From Paenibacillus sp. Root52 (GTDB lineage Bacteria > Bacillota > Bacilli > Paenibacillales > Paenibacillaceae), in assembly GCF_001426865.1 (NCBI RefSeq), contig NZ_LMFO01000012.1, positions 626,172-690,171 on the forward strand: a stretch of 64,000 bases of DNA. Direction: 5' to 3'. Both the position numbers and the translations under genes were made by a program. The notes below the pieces were generated by a model. The model was not told where the DNA came from, searched no databases, and worked only from the letters and a program-made list of their open reading frames with translations. This document shows positions 45,301 to 54,321 of this stretch, piece after piece. The first letter of the stretch is position 1. Each line of letters begins with the position of its first letter.

Positions 45301-46033
45301 CATCATGGACCAATCCGTAGGCCGTATTCGTACCCTCTCTGAACGATCCATGAAGGAGGAGCTGACACAAGAAACAGGTGAGTTGCTCTTTCATGTGAGA
45401 CAGCGACTCGCATATCGACTCGGTACGTTTATGGCTGAGGCATTTCATCCGTCAGTACTACGAGAAGATCGCGGTCAATTGAAAAGCGCCTTTGCTGCAT
45501 GTGGACGTGAACTGTTGCGCATGATTGCAGTTGAGCTTGAACAGGAGCTACTGGCAACCACACTACGATTAGAACAGACGGGTCAGACATGGCTGCAGAA
45601 GCAGATCACGGATTGTATTGAGGAATTGAAACGTTTATCTGGAGGGATGGATCTATCCTTATCCTTTAATGAGGAATGGACAACACCGGTTCTTGAGGAG
45701 ATTCGATTAGAGGAGCCATCCGGCTGGAAAACCTATCAGAGTTATTTACGCAATCCTAAGCAGTTCTTCGAAGGAGGTGGACGTCAGCGACTGCAAGAAA
45801 TATTGGAGCCTGTTATTAAACAAATGGTTGCTGATGTGTTACCTCCTGCCCAGCATAAGCTTATTGAATTCTATGATGTGCAGCTTCAGCAGTCATTACA
45901 ATATCAAGCCAGACAGTTAGAGGAGAGACTTCAAGAAGCGGTAAACGCGCTGAACGAAACGTTGACAAGTGGCATACTTGCGGACGAATGGAATGCTCTT
46001 TCCCTACAAGTACAGCAATTCGTACACGAATAA
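42359..46033 (+). CDS. dynA: Dynamin-family GTPase with two GTPase heads (DynA-like)
   Basis: A 1224-residue bacterial dynamin with two complete heads, like B. subtilis DynA (YpbR), which bridges and fuses membranes and guards against pore-forming stress and phage. Head 1: P-loop GHFSAGKSSLIN, G3 LLDTPGVDST, G4 NQIDK. Head 2: P-loop GAFSAGKSSFAN at about 44308-44340, G3 LVDTPGADSV, then VVNASD. Helical stalks with coiled-coil tendency follow each head. Between the halves (about 43800-44290) the DNA turns very GC rich and encodes an Ala/Pro-rich linker, unlike the rest of the gene. Start ATG 42359 has GGGGGAAAGG at 42343-42352; a TTG at 42332 is also in frame. Confidence 0.92.
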   Translation: MTKTDYPVEMAKPLLPLREAMEQARDHTAVQAITDLIRKAEMKQLTIAFCGHFSAGKSSLINSLCGKRVLPSSPVPTSANVVSIRNGAPRAIIHTTDHESADNASGVGSTLEVSPEQLEAYCKNGGAYRSIEVWDDIPLLKNDAVLLDTPGVDSTDRGHGLATHSALHLADVVFYVMDYNHVQSESNLSFAKSLSDWGKPLFLIVNQIDKHREKELSFDTYIEGVETIFNAWEVRYDGLLFTSLRDKDHRYNQWKQIPELIEHMLEHKEGLIQHSLVSSASHVTEQHLERRAEEREEEEASLLEEIGGPEGLERLEHELAAIQQEEAELRSKPSREREKFRAELEPLLANANLTPADIRTSAGAFLESRKPGFRVGLLFSGGKTEQEKQRRATELAGLLQDQVQGQVEVHIRTMLRQLGESHHLWGAGWEQALNAELPVVDEALLEMKRSASAELSPEYILQYSKELRGEIEARYRKSAMMLVDRMLEALSAQGEAALQALDASRTALLAQSAAATRYTALQRAAAAEAAGLRSLLPPAGSLPSELLPEVRSPQVPAHEPPSEAPGSHTGTTPVAAQPQATPPRTAAAAQGHPAAGAERRRRLDAAAARLEAAAAVVEPYPAMGSAVRDLRARAASLAGGTFTLALFGAFSAGKSSFANALLGEAILPVSPHPTTAAINRIMAPSGGAEHGTARVRMKTRNAFQEDLAYSFRLLGLGEPEADWQKRVKSLSPQDIHPAGRPHYSFLQAAAAGWEDTADQLGQDVLVDLAGYRNFVANERKSCFVDSIDLYYSCAVTEQGIVLVDTPGADSVNARHTGVTFNYMKNADALIFVTYYNHAFSQGDRQFLTQLGRVKDSSAMDQMFFVVNASDLSSSEEELEQVLDHVSTQLRTNGIRSPRLFPVSSLLAMDGKSTGNAELLQQSGFTRFEEEFNRFAGRELADLAVHGAAEELTRVVQRLKQRAEDAVQGEEVLEQRRLELNAIMDQSVGRIRTLSERSMKEELTQETGELLFHVRQRLAYRLGTFMAEAFHPSVLREDRGQLKSAFAACGRELLRMIAVELEQELLATTLRLEQTGQTWLQKQITDCIEELKRLSGGMDLSLSFNEEWTTPVLEEIRLEEPSGWKTYQSYLRNPKQFFEGGGRQRLQEILEPVIKQMVADVLPPAQHKLIEFYDVQLQQSLQYQARQLEERLQEAVNALNETLTSGILADEWNALSLQVQQFVHE

Positions 46034-46072
46034 ATCTACACGAAGTGTGTACCTATGAATTCATGTTCAAAA

Positions 46073-46112
46073 AGGCTCCCGACCAAGAGGTCAACAAGGG
46101 AGCCTTTTTTTT
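46073..46112 (+). terminator. Intrinsic terminator after dynA
   Basis: AGGCTCCC pairs with GGGAGCCT around a loop of about 18 bases, followed by TTTTTTT. Confidence 0.88.
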
Positions 46113-46302
46113 GTACGAACAACCTGAAATGAAGAGAATATTCAAACATTTGATTGATAGGTGGTTGTTTACCCCTGTTAATGCCGCATTAAGGAGAAAG
46201 TAGCCTGAATATGGTCTGTTATTCGCTTTGCCGCGAAGGGGGGACGGTGATAAACTTCATAAATGTTCATACTATTTTGAACTAGACAAGAGGAGGAGAA
46301 AC

Positions 46303-48075
46303 ATGGATGTTCTCAGGCAACTGCAAACCTTTTTTTGGGAAAAGCGATCGTATTTATTTGTATCAATCTTGTTCCTCGCCTTAGCGACTGCACTCGGGCT
46401 TGTGTATCCGAACCTGCTTAGGATTTTGATTGATGACGTAATTATACCGCGAAGTTTTGAAGACGTTCCCATACTTGCTTTAACTGTGTTAGGTGTTGTT
46501 ATTTTGAAGGCAGGTATGCAATTTTTACACGGTTTCTTTGGAGGCCGACTGGGTAACTTTTTGGCATACCGGTTACGTAATGCTTGTTATGAAAAGCTTC
46601 AATTTTTATCCTTCCGTTATTATGACACGGCCAAAACGGGAGATCTGATGTCCCGCCTCACGGGAGATTTGGAAGCGATCCGGAACTTTATCGGATTTGG
46701 CTTCGCCCAGATTCTCAACATGGTATTGATGGTCGTATTCGGCGCAATTATGATGATGACGATGAGTTGGCAGCTTACCCTGTATACACTCATTTGTATT
46801 CCTCTACTTGCCTTCGTTGCGCTAAGATTCGAATCCCGAATTCACCCTGCGTTCCAAGAAATGCGACTCGCGCTGAGTTCACTCACGACAGCCGTACAGG
46901 AGAATATTACAGGTGTGCGTACGGTTAAGTCTTTTGCTCGTGAACCATATGAAGTGGAGAAGTTCTCTACACGCAATGAACGTTACAAAACGAATCAGAT
47001 TCATGCGGCAACTTTATGGAGTCATTATTTTCCGATCATGGAGATCCTCGCTTCTGTAAGTGTGGTCTTGCTCTTGGTCATCGGTGGCAGAATGGTTATT
47101 CAGCAAACGCTAACACTTGGTGAACTCGTTGCCTTTTTCAGTTTGATCTGGTACATAATTGGACCAATGTGGAACCTAGGTTTCCATATCAACAACTATA
47201 CTCAATCAAAAGCTTCGGGTGAACGCGTACTAGAACTGTTGAATACGCCAGTAGATGTACAAGAAACAGAAGATCCACTTATTATGGAGGCTGATCATGT
47301 TAATGGACATGTAACCTTCGAGTCCGTAACTTTTGCGTATGGCAACAAAATGCCAGCCGTGACAGATATCAATTTTGATGCACCTCCTGGAACGGTTATC
47401 GGTTTCCTCGGCGGAACAGGGTCAGGAAAATCGACGATTATTCAGCTCCTGATGAGGGCGTATAACGTTAACTCGGGAACGATTAAGCTAGATGGAAAAA
47501 ATATTAAAGACATCGGTATTCGTAGTTTACGTAGTCAGATTGCTTCAGTGTTCCAGGAGACGTTCCTGTTCTCCTCAAGTATTCGTAACAATATTTCCTA
47601 CGGATTGAAAAATGTCACAATGGATGAAATCATCCGGGCAGCGAAGCTGGCCAAAGCACATGATTTCATTATGGAATTCCCTGGTGGTTATGACACGGTT
47701 GTCGGAGAGCGTGGAATGGGTCTTTCAGGTGGTCAGAAACAGCGGATCGCCATCGCAAGAGCTTTGTTGAAAAACCCGAAAATTCTAGTGCTTGATGATG
47801 CAACCAGTGCGGTAGATATGGAAACCGAGCATGAGATTCAATCCGGCTTCCAAGAGGTTATGCGTGGCAGAACGACATTTATTATTGCCCACCGGATATC
47901 TTCACTCCGACATGCGGATGAGATTCTGGTGCTCGATGAAGGACGTGTCGTGCAGCGCGGTAAACACCAAGAACTTATTGAAGTACCTGGACCATATCAG
48001 GATGTTTATAAGATTCAATATGCAGATTACATTGCCCGCGGTAAGCGGGAGGCTGGGGAGCAGGTGAATTCATGA
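46303..48075 (+). CDS. ABC exporter subunit, degenerate-site half (BmrC/YheI-like)
   Basis: A 590-residue half-transporter: six membrane helices (about 15-300) and a C-terminal ATPase. Walker A is GGTGSGKSTI, signature LSGGQKQRIAIARALL, and Walker B ILVLDDATSAVD with Asp in place of the catalytic Glu. That substitution marks the inactive-site subunit in heterodimeric exporters such as BmrC, LmrC and TM287. It overlaps the partner gene by 4 bases. Start ATG 46303 is behind GAGGAGGAG; an upstream in-frame start at 46228 lacks support. Likely exports drugs or lipid-like compounds; substrate unknown. Confidence 0.92.
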   Translation: MDVLRQLQTFFWEKRSYLFVSILFLALATALGLVYPNLLRILIDDVIIPRSFEDVPILALTVLGVVILKAGMQFLHGFFGGRLGNFLAYRLRNACYEKLQFLSFRYYDTAKTGDLMSRLTGDLEAIRNFIGFGFAQILNMVLMVVFGAIMMMTMSWQLTLYTLICIPLLAFVALRFESRIHPAFQEMRLALSSLTTAVQENITGVRTVKSFAREPYEVEKFSTRNERYKTNQIHAATLWSHYFPIMEILASVSVVLLLVIGGRMVIQQTLTLGELVAFFSLIWYIIGPMWNLGFHINNYTQSKASGERVLELLNTPVDVQETEDPLIMEADHVNGHVTFESVTFAYGNKMPAVTDINFDAPPGTVIGFLGGTGSGKSTIIQLLMRAYNVNSGTIKLDGKNIKDIGIRSLRSQIASVFQETFLFSSSIRNNISYGLKNVTMDEIIRAAKLAKAHDFIMEFPGGYDTVVGERGMGLSGGQKQRIAIARALLKNPKILVLDDATSAVDMETEHEIQSGFQEVMRGRTTFIIAHRISSLRHADEILVLDEGRVVQRGKHQELIEVPGPYQDVYKIQYADYIARGKREAGEQVNS

Positions 48076-49922
48076 GTGCCGATACGGTAGCAGATAGGCG
48101 CGAGGTCAAGGGAACCTCGAATCAGAAATTAAATGAACGATTCGTATATCAAGATGACGAAATTATAGAAAAACCGTTTAACTGGAAAGAGTTTGGTCGA
48201 TTGTTTGCATATATGAAGCCTTATGCAAGACAGCTCTTGCCACTGGTCATCTTAATGATGATATTGGGAACAATCACCAAATTGTCTGTACCGTTCTTAA
48301 TCAGTTTGGCGATTGACCGTGCGATAGCACCTCAGACGGGATTGCCTAGTATGACATTACTTTATTTGATCGCTGGTTCGGTACTTGTACTGTATTTAAT
48401 TCAGTGGGCTGCCAATACGTATCGGATCAAATTGACCAATATTATTGGACAGCGAGTCATTTACGATCTTCGATCAGACCTGTTCAAGCATATTCAGAAA
48501 TTGTCCTTTAACTTTTTTGACAAAAGACCAGCAGGCTCAGTGCTTGTACGTGTCACGAATGACATTAACTCCTTGCAGGACTTGTTCACAAATGGTGCAG
48601 TTAACGTCATGATTGACTGTGTGCAGTTGCTTGGTATCATCGTAATTTTGTTGCTAATCAACTGGAAGCTGGGGCTTGCTGTCATTATCACGGTTCCAAT
48701 CATGTTTATTATCTCGACCAAACTGCGCGTATTGATTCGCCGTGCTTGGCAGGACGTGCGTATGAAGAACTCCCGTATTAACTCCCACTTGAATGAATCC
48801 ATTCAAGGGATTCGAGTGACTCAAGCGTATACGCAGGAAAAAGAGAACATGAAATACTTTGACAACATGAACCTGTCCAGCAAGAAGTCTTGGGATAGAG
48901 CATCGGCGATGAACCAGGGCTTCGGACCACTCATTGAAATTACGGGTGGTTTCGGTACATTGATTCTGTTCTGGTTTGGTGCATACCTGATTCAAGATAA
49001 TCAGTTGACTGTCGGCTTGCTTGTTGCCTTTGCCAACTACGTTGGTAACTTCTGGGATCCAATCAATCGTCTAGGTCAAATGTACAATCAATTGCTGGTT
49101 GCGATGGCTTCTTCTGAACGGATCTTCGAATTCATGGATGAGAAGCCAAGTATTGCAGACAAACCAGGTGCGAAGCCACTTCCTTCAATTAAAGGGGATA
49201 TCGTATTTGACAATGTTGTATTCGAGTATGAGAAAGGCAGACAGGCGCTGAAGGGAATCAGCTTTAAGGCAGACGCAGGTCAATCAATTGCACTGGTGGG
49301 TCACACAGGCTCTGGTAAGAGTACAATCATTAACCTAATCAGCCGCTTCTATGATATATCTGACGGGCGTTTAACGATTGATGGTCGGGATGTTCGGGAT
49401 GTAACTGTAGGGAGCTTGCGCAGTCAGATCAGTATCGTGTTGCAGGATACATTTATCTTCTCAGGTACGATCCGTGATAATATTCGATTCGGGCGGTTGG
49501 ATGCAACAAATGAAGAAGTGGAGGAAGCTGCAAAAGCAGTAAACGCTCATGAATTCATTATGAAGCTTCCGGGTGGATATGATACTGAAGTTGAAGAGCG
49601 CGGAAATGTCTTATCCATGGGTCAACGCCAACTATTATCCTTCGCTCGTGCATTGCTGGCAGATCCACGTATCTTGATTCTGGATGAAGCGACAGCAAGT
49701 ATTGACACGGAAACTGAACTGAAAATCCAGGAGGCGTTGAAGGTTTTGTTGCAAGGTCGAACATCCTTTATGGTCGCTCACCGTCTCTCGACGATTCGTA
49801 ATGCGGACAATATTATTGTACTGGATCATGGTGAAATTAAAGAAGAAGGAAATCATGAGCAGTTGATTAAACAGCAAGGTGTGTATAATGGGCTTATTGA
49901 GGCTCAGTACAAATTTTTGTAG
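48072..49922 (+). CDS. ABC exporter subunit, active-site half (BmrD/YheH-like)
   Basis: A 616-residue partner of the preceding subunit. A charged N-terminal tail of about 45 residues leads into six membrane helices and an ATPase: Walker A GHTGSGKSTI, signature LSMGQRQLLSFARALL (Met in place of the second Gly), Walker B ILILDEATASID with the catalytic Glu. The variant signature faces the partner's degenerate site, while its own Walker B completes the active site, as in BmrCD. ATG 48072 overlaps the upstream stop (ATGA). A hairpin follows at 49952-50040. Confidence 0.92.
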   Translation: MSADTVADRREVKGTSNQKLNERFVYQDDEIIEKPFNWKEFGRLFAYMKPYARQLLPLVILMMILGTITKLSVPFLISLAIDRAIAPQTGLPSMTLLYLIAGSVLVLYLIQWAANTYRIKLTNIIGQRVIYDLRSDLFKHIQKLSFNFFDKRPAGSVLVRVTNDINSLQDLFTNGAVNVMIDCVQLLGIIVILLLINWKLGLAVIITVPIMFIISTKLRVLIRRAWQDVRMKNSRINSHLNESIQGIRVTQAYTQEKENMKYFDNMNLSSKKSWDRASAMNQGFGPLIEITGGFGTLILFWFGAYLIQDNQLTVGLLVAFANYVGNFWDPINRLGQMYNQLLVAMASSERIFEFMDEKPSIADKPGAKPLPSIKGDIVFDNVVFEYEKGRQALKGISFKADAGQSIALVGHTGSGKSTIINLISRFYDISDGRLTIDGRDVRDVTVGSLRSQISIVLQDTFIFSGTIRDNIRFGRLDATNEEVEEAAKAVNAHEFIMKLPGGYDTEVEERGNVLSMGQRQLLSFARALLADPRILILDEATASIDTETELKIQEALKVLLQGRTSFMVAHRLSTIRNADNIIVLDHGEIKEEGNHEQLIKQQGVYNGLIEAQYKFL

Positions 49923-49951
49923 AGCAAACTTGAACATTTCTTAAGCGTTAT

Positions 49952-50040
49952 AACACTCTAGTATTCTTTTGACTTGATCTTCTCGGATAAGAGTACCCTA
50001 TCCGTTGGAGGCAAGGTATAAAGGTTACTGGAGTGTTTTT
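49952..50040 (+). terminator. Terminator after the ABC exporter genes
   Basis: AACACTCTAGTA pairs with TACTGGAGTGTT (one mismatch) around a long loop that has its own GGATA/TATCC stem; ends in TTTTT. Confidence 0.65.
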
Positions 50041-50186
50041 CTATCTAGTACTTCCCATATTGTCAATTCAACATATCCATAAACGATGGTCATCTAATGA
50101 AGTGTATTATCTTAGATCATGCAAGGTTTCATATGTTATATTGAAACAGCTTAGGGAAATCTACATTAGGGCTGGGGGGAACACTT

Positions 50187-51830
50187 TTGCACGATATCTA
50201 TGTGAACATACCATCAGCTCGGTTTGATCCGCTGGATCATATTCATTTTAAACTCACTTATATAGATCATACGAATGAGAATACGAGCGAATGGTCTTTG
50301 AAAAAGCATTTTATTGAAACGTATATGCTTATATTTGTGGTTAGTGGACAGGGCTGGTTAAGGATCGATGGGAATTTTGTGGAGCTGCGTTCAGGTGGAC
50401 TGTATATCGGCTTTCCTGGGCAATTAGTAGAGGCGAATGTACATTCCTTAGATGAATACGGTGTGTATCATATGAGCTTTGATGTAATGTTTACACGAGA
50501 GCAAGACAAAGTGGTCGCTTTGGATCGAATGAAGCAGCTTCTCCGTTATGAGGTGAACGGTGAGCTCACTTCCCTTTCATCGGTCGTTGTTGGTGAACTC
50601 TGTCAGATGATCTATCAGTTCATCTTGGACAAAGACGGCTTGCAACGGTATTATGGTCAGATTCGTTTTCAGGAGCTAATGTATACGATATTTTCTGATG
50701 GTGTTCTTGCAGCAGAGAACGAACAGGCATTACCTGTTGAACAGGTGAAGGTCTACTTGGAGCAGAACTATACGAATAAATTAAGCATTCAAGAGTTGGC
50801 AGCTGTTGCGCGAATGAGTTCAAGGCACTTTATGCGTGTTTTTAAGAAGAGATATGGTTGTAGTGCAATGGACTATTTGACCTCTTACCGAATCAAGCAA
50901 GCTCAGATGTTGATGAGGAGCGATCACAATTATCGACTCAAGGATGTTGCATCATATGTAGGTTATCAGGATGAATCGTATTTCCGCCGCAAATTCAAAC
51001 AAATCTCGGGTATTCCACCAGCGGCATTCCTACGAAATAGCAAACAAAAAATTGCTGCCGTTCATCCGCTCAGTATCGGGATCCTGCTTGCACTGCAGAT
51101 CATCCCATGTGCCGCTCCAGCAAGTCATCCATGGACGTATTATTACCGGCGGAAATATCAGACGGACAAGGTGATCCCGCTCGCATTAGGGGAGAACACT
51201 TGGGTAGAACAGCTTCAATCACTTTCACCAGATTATATTGTGACAGTATCCACAGATCTGTCCGAGTCTTTACAAAGTCAGCTTCAGTCCGTTGCTCCCG
51301 TTTGCACCGTCCCTTGGGAAAACAATGACTGGAAAGAGCATTTGAGAGTGGTTGCTCGTTTTTTGGATAGATCAGATATCGCAGAGGTGTGGCTTAAGAG
51401 GTACGAAGAGCGTGCAGCTCAAGTGAAGGAAGAGCTTGCAGTGACCATTCGTGAGGACGAATTGCTTGTGCTCAAAGTGTACGGCGAGCATTTGCAGGTG
51501 CTTGGTTCTGCTAGCATTGCTTCTGTTTTCTATGAAGATATGGAAATGAATGTTCCTGCAGGTGCAGAGACTCTATGGAACAAGGATTCCGTCACCCTAC
51601 AGGAAGTATCCACGCTCCATTTTGGAAGATTATTGTTGATCATAGGTGAAGATGAGACTTCTAAACAGACTTGGACATGCCTTCGAGCTTCGGACGAGTG
51701 GAATAACATTGCTGCGGTACGAAACGGTAAGATGGACGTATTAATGTCTAGCGTTCTTCTGGATTATACTGCGTTCACCCATGAACTTATGCTGCATGAA
51801 CTATTAAAGCTGTGGCACGATCGTCCATAG
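50187..51830 (+). CDS. AraC-family regulator with siderophore-binding-protein-like domain (second Btr-like)
   Basis: A 547-residue relative of the regulator at 26785-28413, with the same layout: N-terminal cupin-like domain, AraC double helix-turn-helix (about 190-285; IQELAAVARMSSRHFMRVF, VASYVGYQDESYFRRKFKQ), and a binding-protein-like C-terminal domain (about 290-545; QLQSLSPDYIVTVSTDLSE). No signal peptide, so it should sense an imported siderophore in the cytosol. Starts at TTG 50187, 6 bases behind GGGGGGA; no ATG is in frame nearby. The next gene, 130 bases on and with a Fur box, is its probable target. Confidence 0.88.
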   Translation: MHDIYVNIPSARFDPLDHIHFKLTYIDHTNENTSEWSLKKHFIETYMLIFVVSGQGWLRIDGNFVELRSGGLYIGFPGQLVEANVHSLDEYGVYHMSFDVMFTREQDKVVALDRMKQLLRYEVNGELTSLSSVVVGELCQMIYQFILDKDGLQRYYGQIRFQELMYTIFSDGVLAAENEQALPVEQVKVYLEQNYTNKLSIQELAAVARMSSRHFMRVFKKRYGCSAMDYLTSYRIKQAQMLMRSDHNYRLKDVASYVGYQDESYFRRKFKQISGIPPAAFLRNSKQKIAAVHPLSIGILLALQIIPCAAPASHPWTYYYRRKYQTDKVIPLALGENTWVEQLQSLSPDYIVTVSTDLSESLQSQLQSVAPVCTVPWENNDWKEHLRVVARFLDRSDIAEVWLKRYEERAAQVKEELAVTIREDELLVLKVYGEHLQVLGSASIASVFYEDMEMNVPAGAETLWNKDSVTLQEVSTLHFGRLLLIIGEDETSKQTWTCLRASDEWNNIAAVRNGKMDVLMSSVLLDYTAFTHELMLHELLKLWHDRP

Positions 51831-51895
51831 TAAAAAGTCTGAATCGTCAATATCATGCTAGACTGAATTTGATTATACTACTCCTATATCACAAT

Positions 51896-51914
51896 GATAA
51901 TGATAATTATTATT
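51896..51914. promoter_or_regulatory. Fur box before the second siderophore-binding protein gene
   Basis: GATAATGATAATTATTATT matches 17 of 19 positions of the Fur consensus and lies about 50 bases before the start codon. Confidence 0.8.
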
Positions 51915-51962
51915 AATTAGACATTGTCATTACTTATTGACATATAGGGGGTACATACAGAA

Positions 51963-52952
51963 ATGAGATTTAAATGGCTAGCATTAGTAAGCACAATATT
52001 GATTCTGCTCGTAATTACCGCGTGTGGTGCGAAGGGGCAGGAAGTAAGCACAGGCTCCGGACAGGATTATGCGGAGAGTGGAGCAACGTCACAAGAAAGT
52101 ATCGTAAAGACTGTGAGTAGTGAGATGGGAGAAATTGAAATTCCAGCAACACCACAAAGGGTGGTTGGGCTATCCGTAGTATATCCAGAATTCTTGTATG
52201 CCCTTGGCATTGTGCCTGTTGCTGTTCAAAATTATCATGACGATTCCCCTTCTTATTTGTCAGAGCCTTTCTCGAATACGATGAAAATGGGCATTGGCAA
52301 AACACCAAATTTTGAAGCCATTATGGAAGCGAACCCAGACTTGATTATTGCTCCAGCCTGGTGGTCGCAGAAAGACTACGATCAGTTGACGCTAATTGCA
52401 CCAACTGTATTATTGCTAGGTCGTGATGATTGGCGTGATGAGCTACGTGACATCGCCAAAATTGTAAACAAGGAAGAGCAGGCCGAGAAGGTCATACAAG
52501 ATTTAGTAGAGAAGGAGAAGACGGCCGCTAATACATTGAACAAACTGATTGGCGATGAGACGGTGCTATACATTCGGGTAATGGAAAAGGAAATTGTAAT
52601 GCATGGAGAGAACATCGACCGAGGCAACTTTGTTCACAAAAGACTTGGAATGAAGCCAGTTCCTAATTTCCCGCAGTCCGAAAAGGCATTGTCCGTATCC
52701 CTAGAAGTGCTGCCTGAGTACGATGCAGATCATCTAATCGTTCAGCTTGATGACGAGAATAATCCGGAGATTAAAAAGAGATTCGAACAGATGTTAACGA
52801 CATCATTGTGGAAAAATCTAAAAGCCGTCAAGGAAGATCATGTGTACATGGTAGGTGGCAAAGAGTGGTTTAATCTGGGTATGGCTCCGCTTGCAGATAG
52901 CTATGTCATTGATGATATTGTTGCTGCTTTTGAGGAAAAAAATGAATTCTAG
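51963..52952 (+). CDS. Iron-siderophore ABC transporter substrate-binding lipoprotein (second)
   Basis: A 329-residue FecB-type binding protein with a lipoprotein signal (lipobox VITACGAKG), a short linker and the binding domain: EIEIPATPQRVVGLSVVYPE, MEANPDLIIAPAWWSQKDYD, VYMVGGKEWFNLGMAPLADS. It ends 60 bases before a ferredoxin-NADP reductase gene, probably one transcript. No permease nearby, so it must use a transporter encoded elsewhere. Paired with the regulator upstream. Confidence 0.92.
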   Translation: MRFKWLALVSTILILLVITACGAKGQEVSTGSGQDYAESGATSQESIVKTVSSEMGEIEIPATPQRVVGLSVVYPEFLYALGIVPVAVQNYHDDSPSYLSEPFSNTMKMGIGKTPNFEAIMEANPDLIIAPAWWSQKDYDQLTLIAPTVLLLGRDDWRDELRDIAKIVNKEEQAEKVIQDLVEKEKTAANTLNKLIGDETVLYIRVMEKEIVMHGENIDRGNFVHKRLGMKPVPNFPQSEKALSVSLEVLPEYDADHLIVQLDDENNPEIKKRFEQMLTTSLWKNLKAVKEDHVYMVGGKEWFNLGMAPLADSYVIDDIVAAFEEKNEF

Positions 52953-53012
52953 AAAAAGAACTCTGTTACCGAGTCTCGCATTCCATAACTAATTAATCAG
53001 GATGTGTCCACA

Positions 53013-54035
53013 ATGCGTGAAGAAGATATTTATGATGTAACCATCATTGGAGGCGGCCCTGCCGGAATGTATGCGGCCTTTTATGCGGGGATGCGTGAGA
53101 TGAAGGTTAAAATTATTGAAGGTAAAGATCAACTTGGCGGTTTTCTACACACCTATGCCGAGAAAACGATATGGGATGTAGGCGGATTACCACCTATGAA
53201 ATGCTCGAAATTGATTGAATGGCTTGTACAACAGGCCAACACATTTAACCCAACGGTTATATTTAATCGTCAGATGGAATGCTTCTCTCGTCTGGAAAAC
53301 GGGATATTGGCGCTCTATACTGCTGAGGGAGAAATCCATTACACCCGAACGATGATCATCGCAGTAGGTCGTGGCGTCGCTGAAATTCAGAGGCTGGAGC
53401 TCCAAGAATCGAATGATAATGAGCCTATAAACCTTCACTATACGGTGCAAAATCCGGAATACTTTGCAGGGAAACGTGTGCTTGTGTCAGGTGGAGGCAA
53501 CAGTGCTGTAGACTGGGCCATCGAACTTGCAAAAGTTGCTCAACGTGTCGTTGTCATCCATCGTCAATCTGAATTCCGCGCAATGGAACGGAATGTCAGC
53601 GATATGCATGAGATAGCGGATGTGAGAACTCCGTATCAGATTACACAACTTCATACCAATGGTGAACGCATTAACCAGGTTGGGATTACGCATACGGTGA
53701 ATCGAGATCATATCGTATTGGATGTCGATGAAGTTGTGATTAGCCATGGGTATACAAGTAATCTTAGTGATCTTGCCAGTTGTGGACTAATGATGAGTGA
53801 CGGAATGGTTTTGATGAGTCAACACGCTGAGACCAACCTACCGGGTATATTTGCAGCTGGAGATTGTGCCACAAATGAGAGCAAAGTACGGCTCATAGCT
53901 GGGGCTTTTAATGATGCAATCGTTGCGGTGAATCGTGCGAAACAATATTTGAATCCAGAGGCAGCTAAGATGGCTTATGTTTCTTCCCATAATGAGCTTT
54001 TCCGTGATAGAAATCGGAATTTATCCCGTTCATAA
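53013..54035 (+). CDS. Ferredoxin/flavodoxin--NADP reductase (YumC-type)
   Basis: A thioredoxin-reductase-like flavoprotein of 340 residues without the CxxC redox pair. FAD-binding GGGPAGMYAAFYAG at the start, NADP-binding VLVSGGGNSAVDWAIELA near residue 155, and a C-terminal FAD segment GIFAAGDCATNE. B. subtilis YumC moves electrons from NADPH to ferredoxin or flavodoxin. Its place behind a siderophore-binding protein with a Fur box suggests it supplies electrons to free iron from the imported siderophore. ATG 53013 is favoured, with AGGATG about 10 bases before; GTG 53004 is in frame. Confidence 0.88.
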   Translation: MREEDIYDVTIIGGGPAGMYAAFYAGMREMKVKIIEGKDQLGGFLHTYAEKTIWDVGGLPPMKCSKLIEWLVQQANTFNPTVIFNRQMECFSRLENGILALYTAEGEIHYTRTMIIAVGRGVAEIQRLELQESNDNEPINLHYTVQNPEYFAGKRVLVSGGGNSAVDWAIELAKVAQRVVVIHRQSEFRAMERNVSDMHEIADVRTPYQITQLHTNGERINQVGITHTVNRDHIVLDVDEVVISHGYTSNLSDLASCGLMMSDGMVLMSQHAETNLPGIFAAGDCATNESKVRLIAGAFNDAIVAVNRAKQYLNPEAAKMAYVSSHNELFRDRNRNLSRS

Positions 54036-54321
54036 GTTCGTCGTTCGGTTTCTCCTCTCCTATGAAAGGCGACCGATATCTCTGAGATGTTATTACTTAT
54101 AGATGACAAACTTTAACGTTAAAAATTATATCCTTATTTCTGGGAAGATTGGAAAGAGTGCCAAAACGCTAAGCAATAATTGTAAAATTTGATCGAAAAA
54201 ACAGAAAAAATCTTGTAAAATTCACAAGAAAAATAGGGAGTACTCTTGCAATCTTTAACCAAAACCCCGAAAATAGAGAGACAGATATAGAAGATTTCTC
54301 TTTGGGAGGATTGGAAAGAAC

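Noticed and set aside
46113..46302. Small basic peptide frame (24 codons from about 46129) before the ABC exporter
   Set aside because: No ribosome binding site, and it starts just after a terminator; no support beyond an open frame.
54036..54321. Possible purine-type control (PurR box) or cyclic-di-GMP riboswitch before purT
   Set aside because: Only one partial CCGAA half-site is seen, and the GAAAGAGTG...GCTAAGC stretch lacks the paired conserved parts of the riboswitch.
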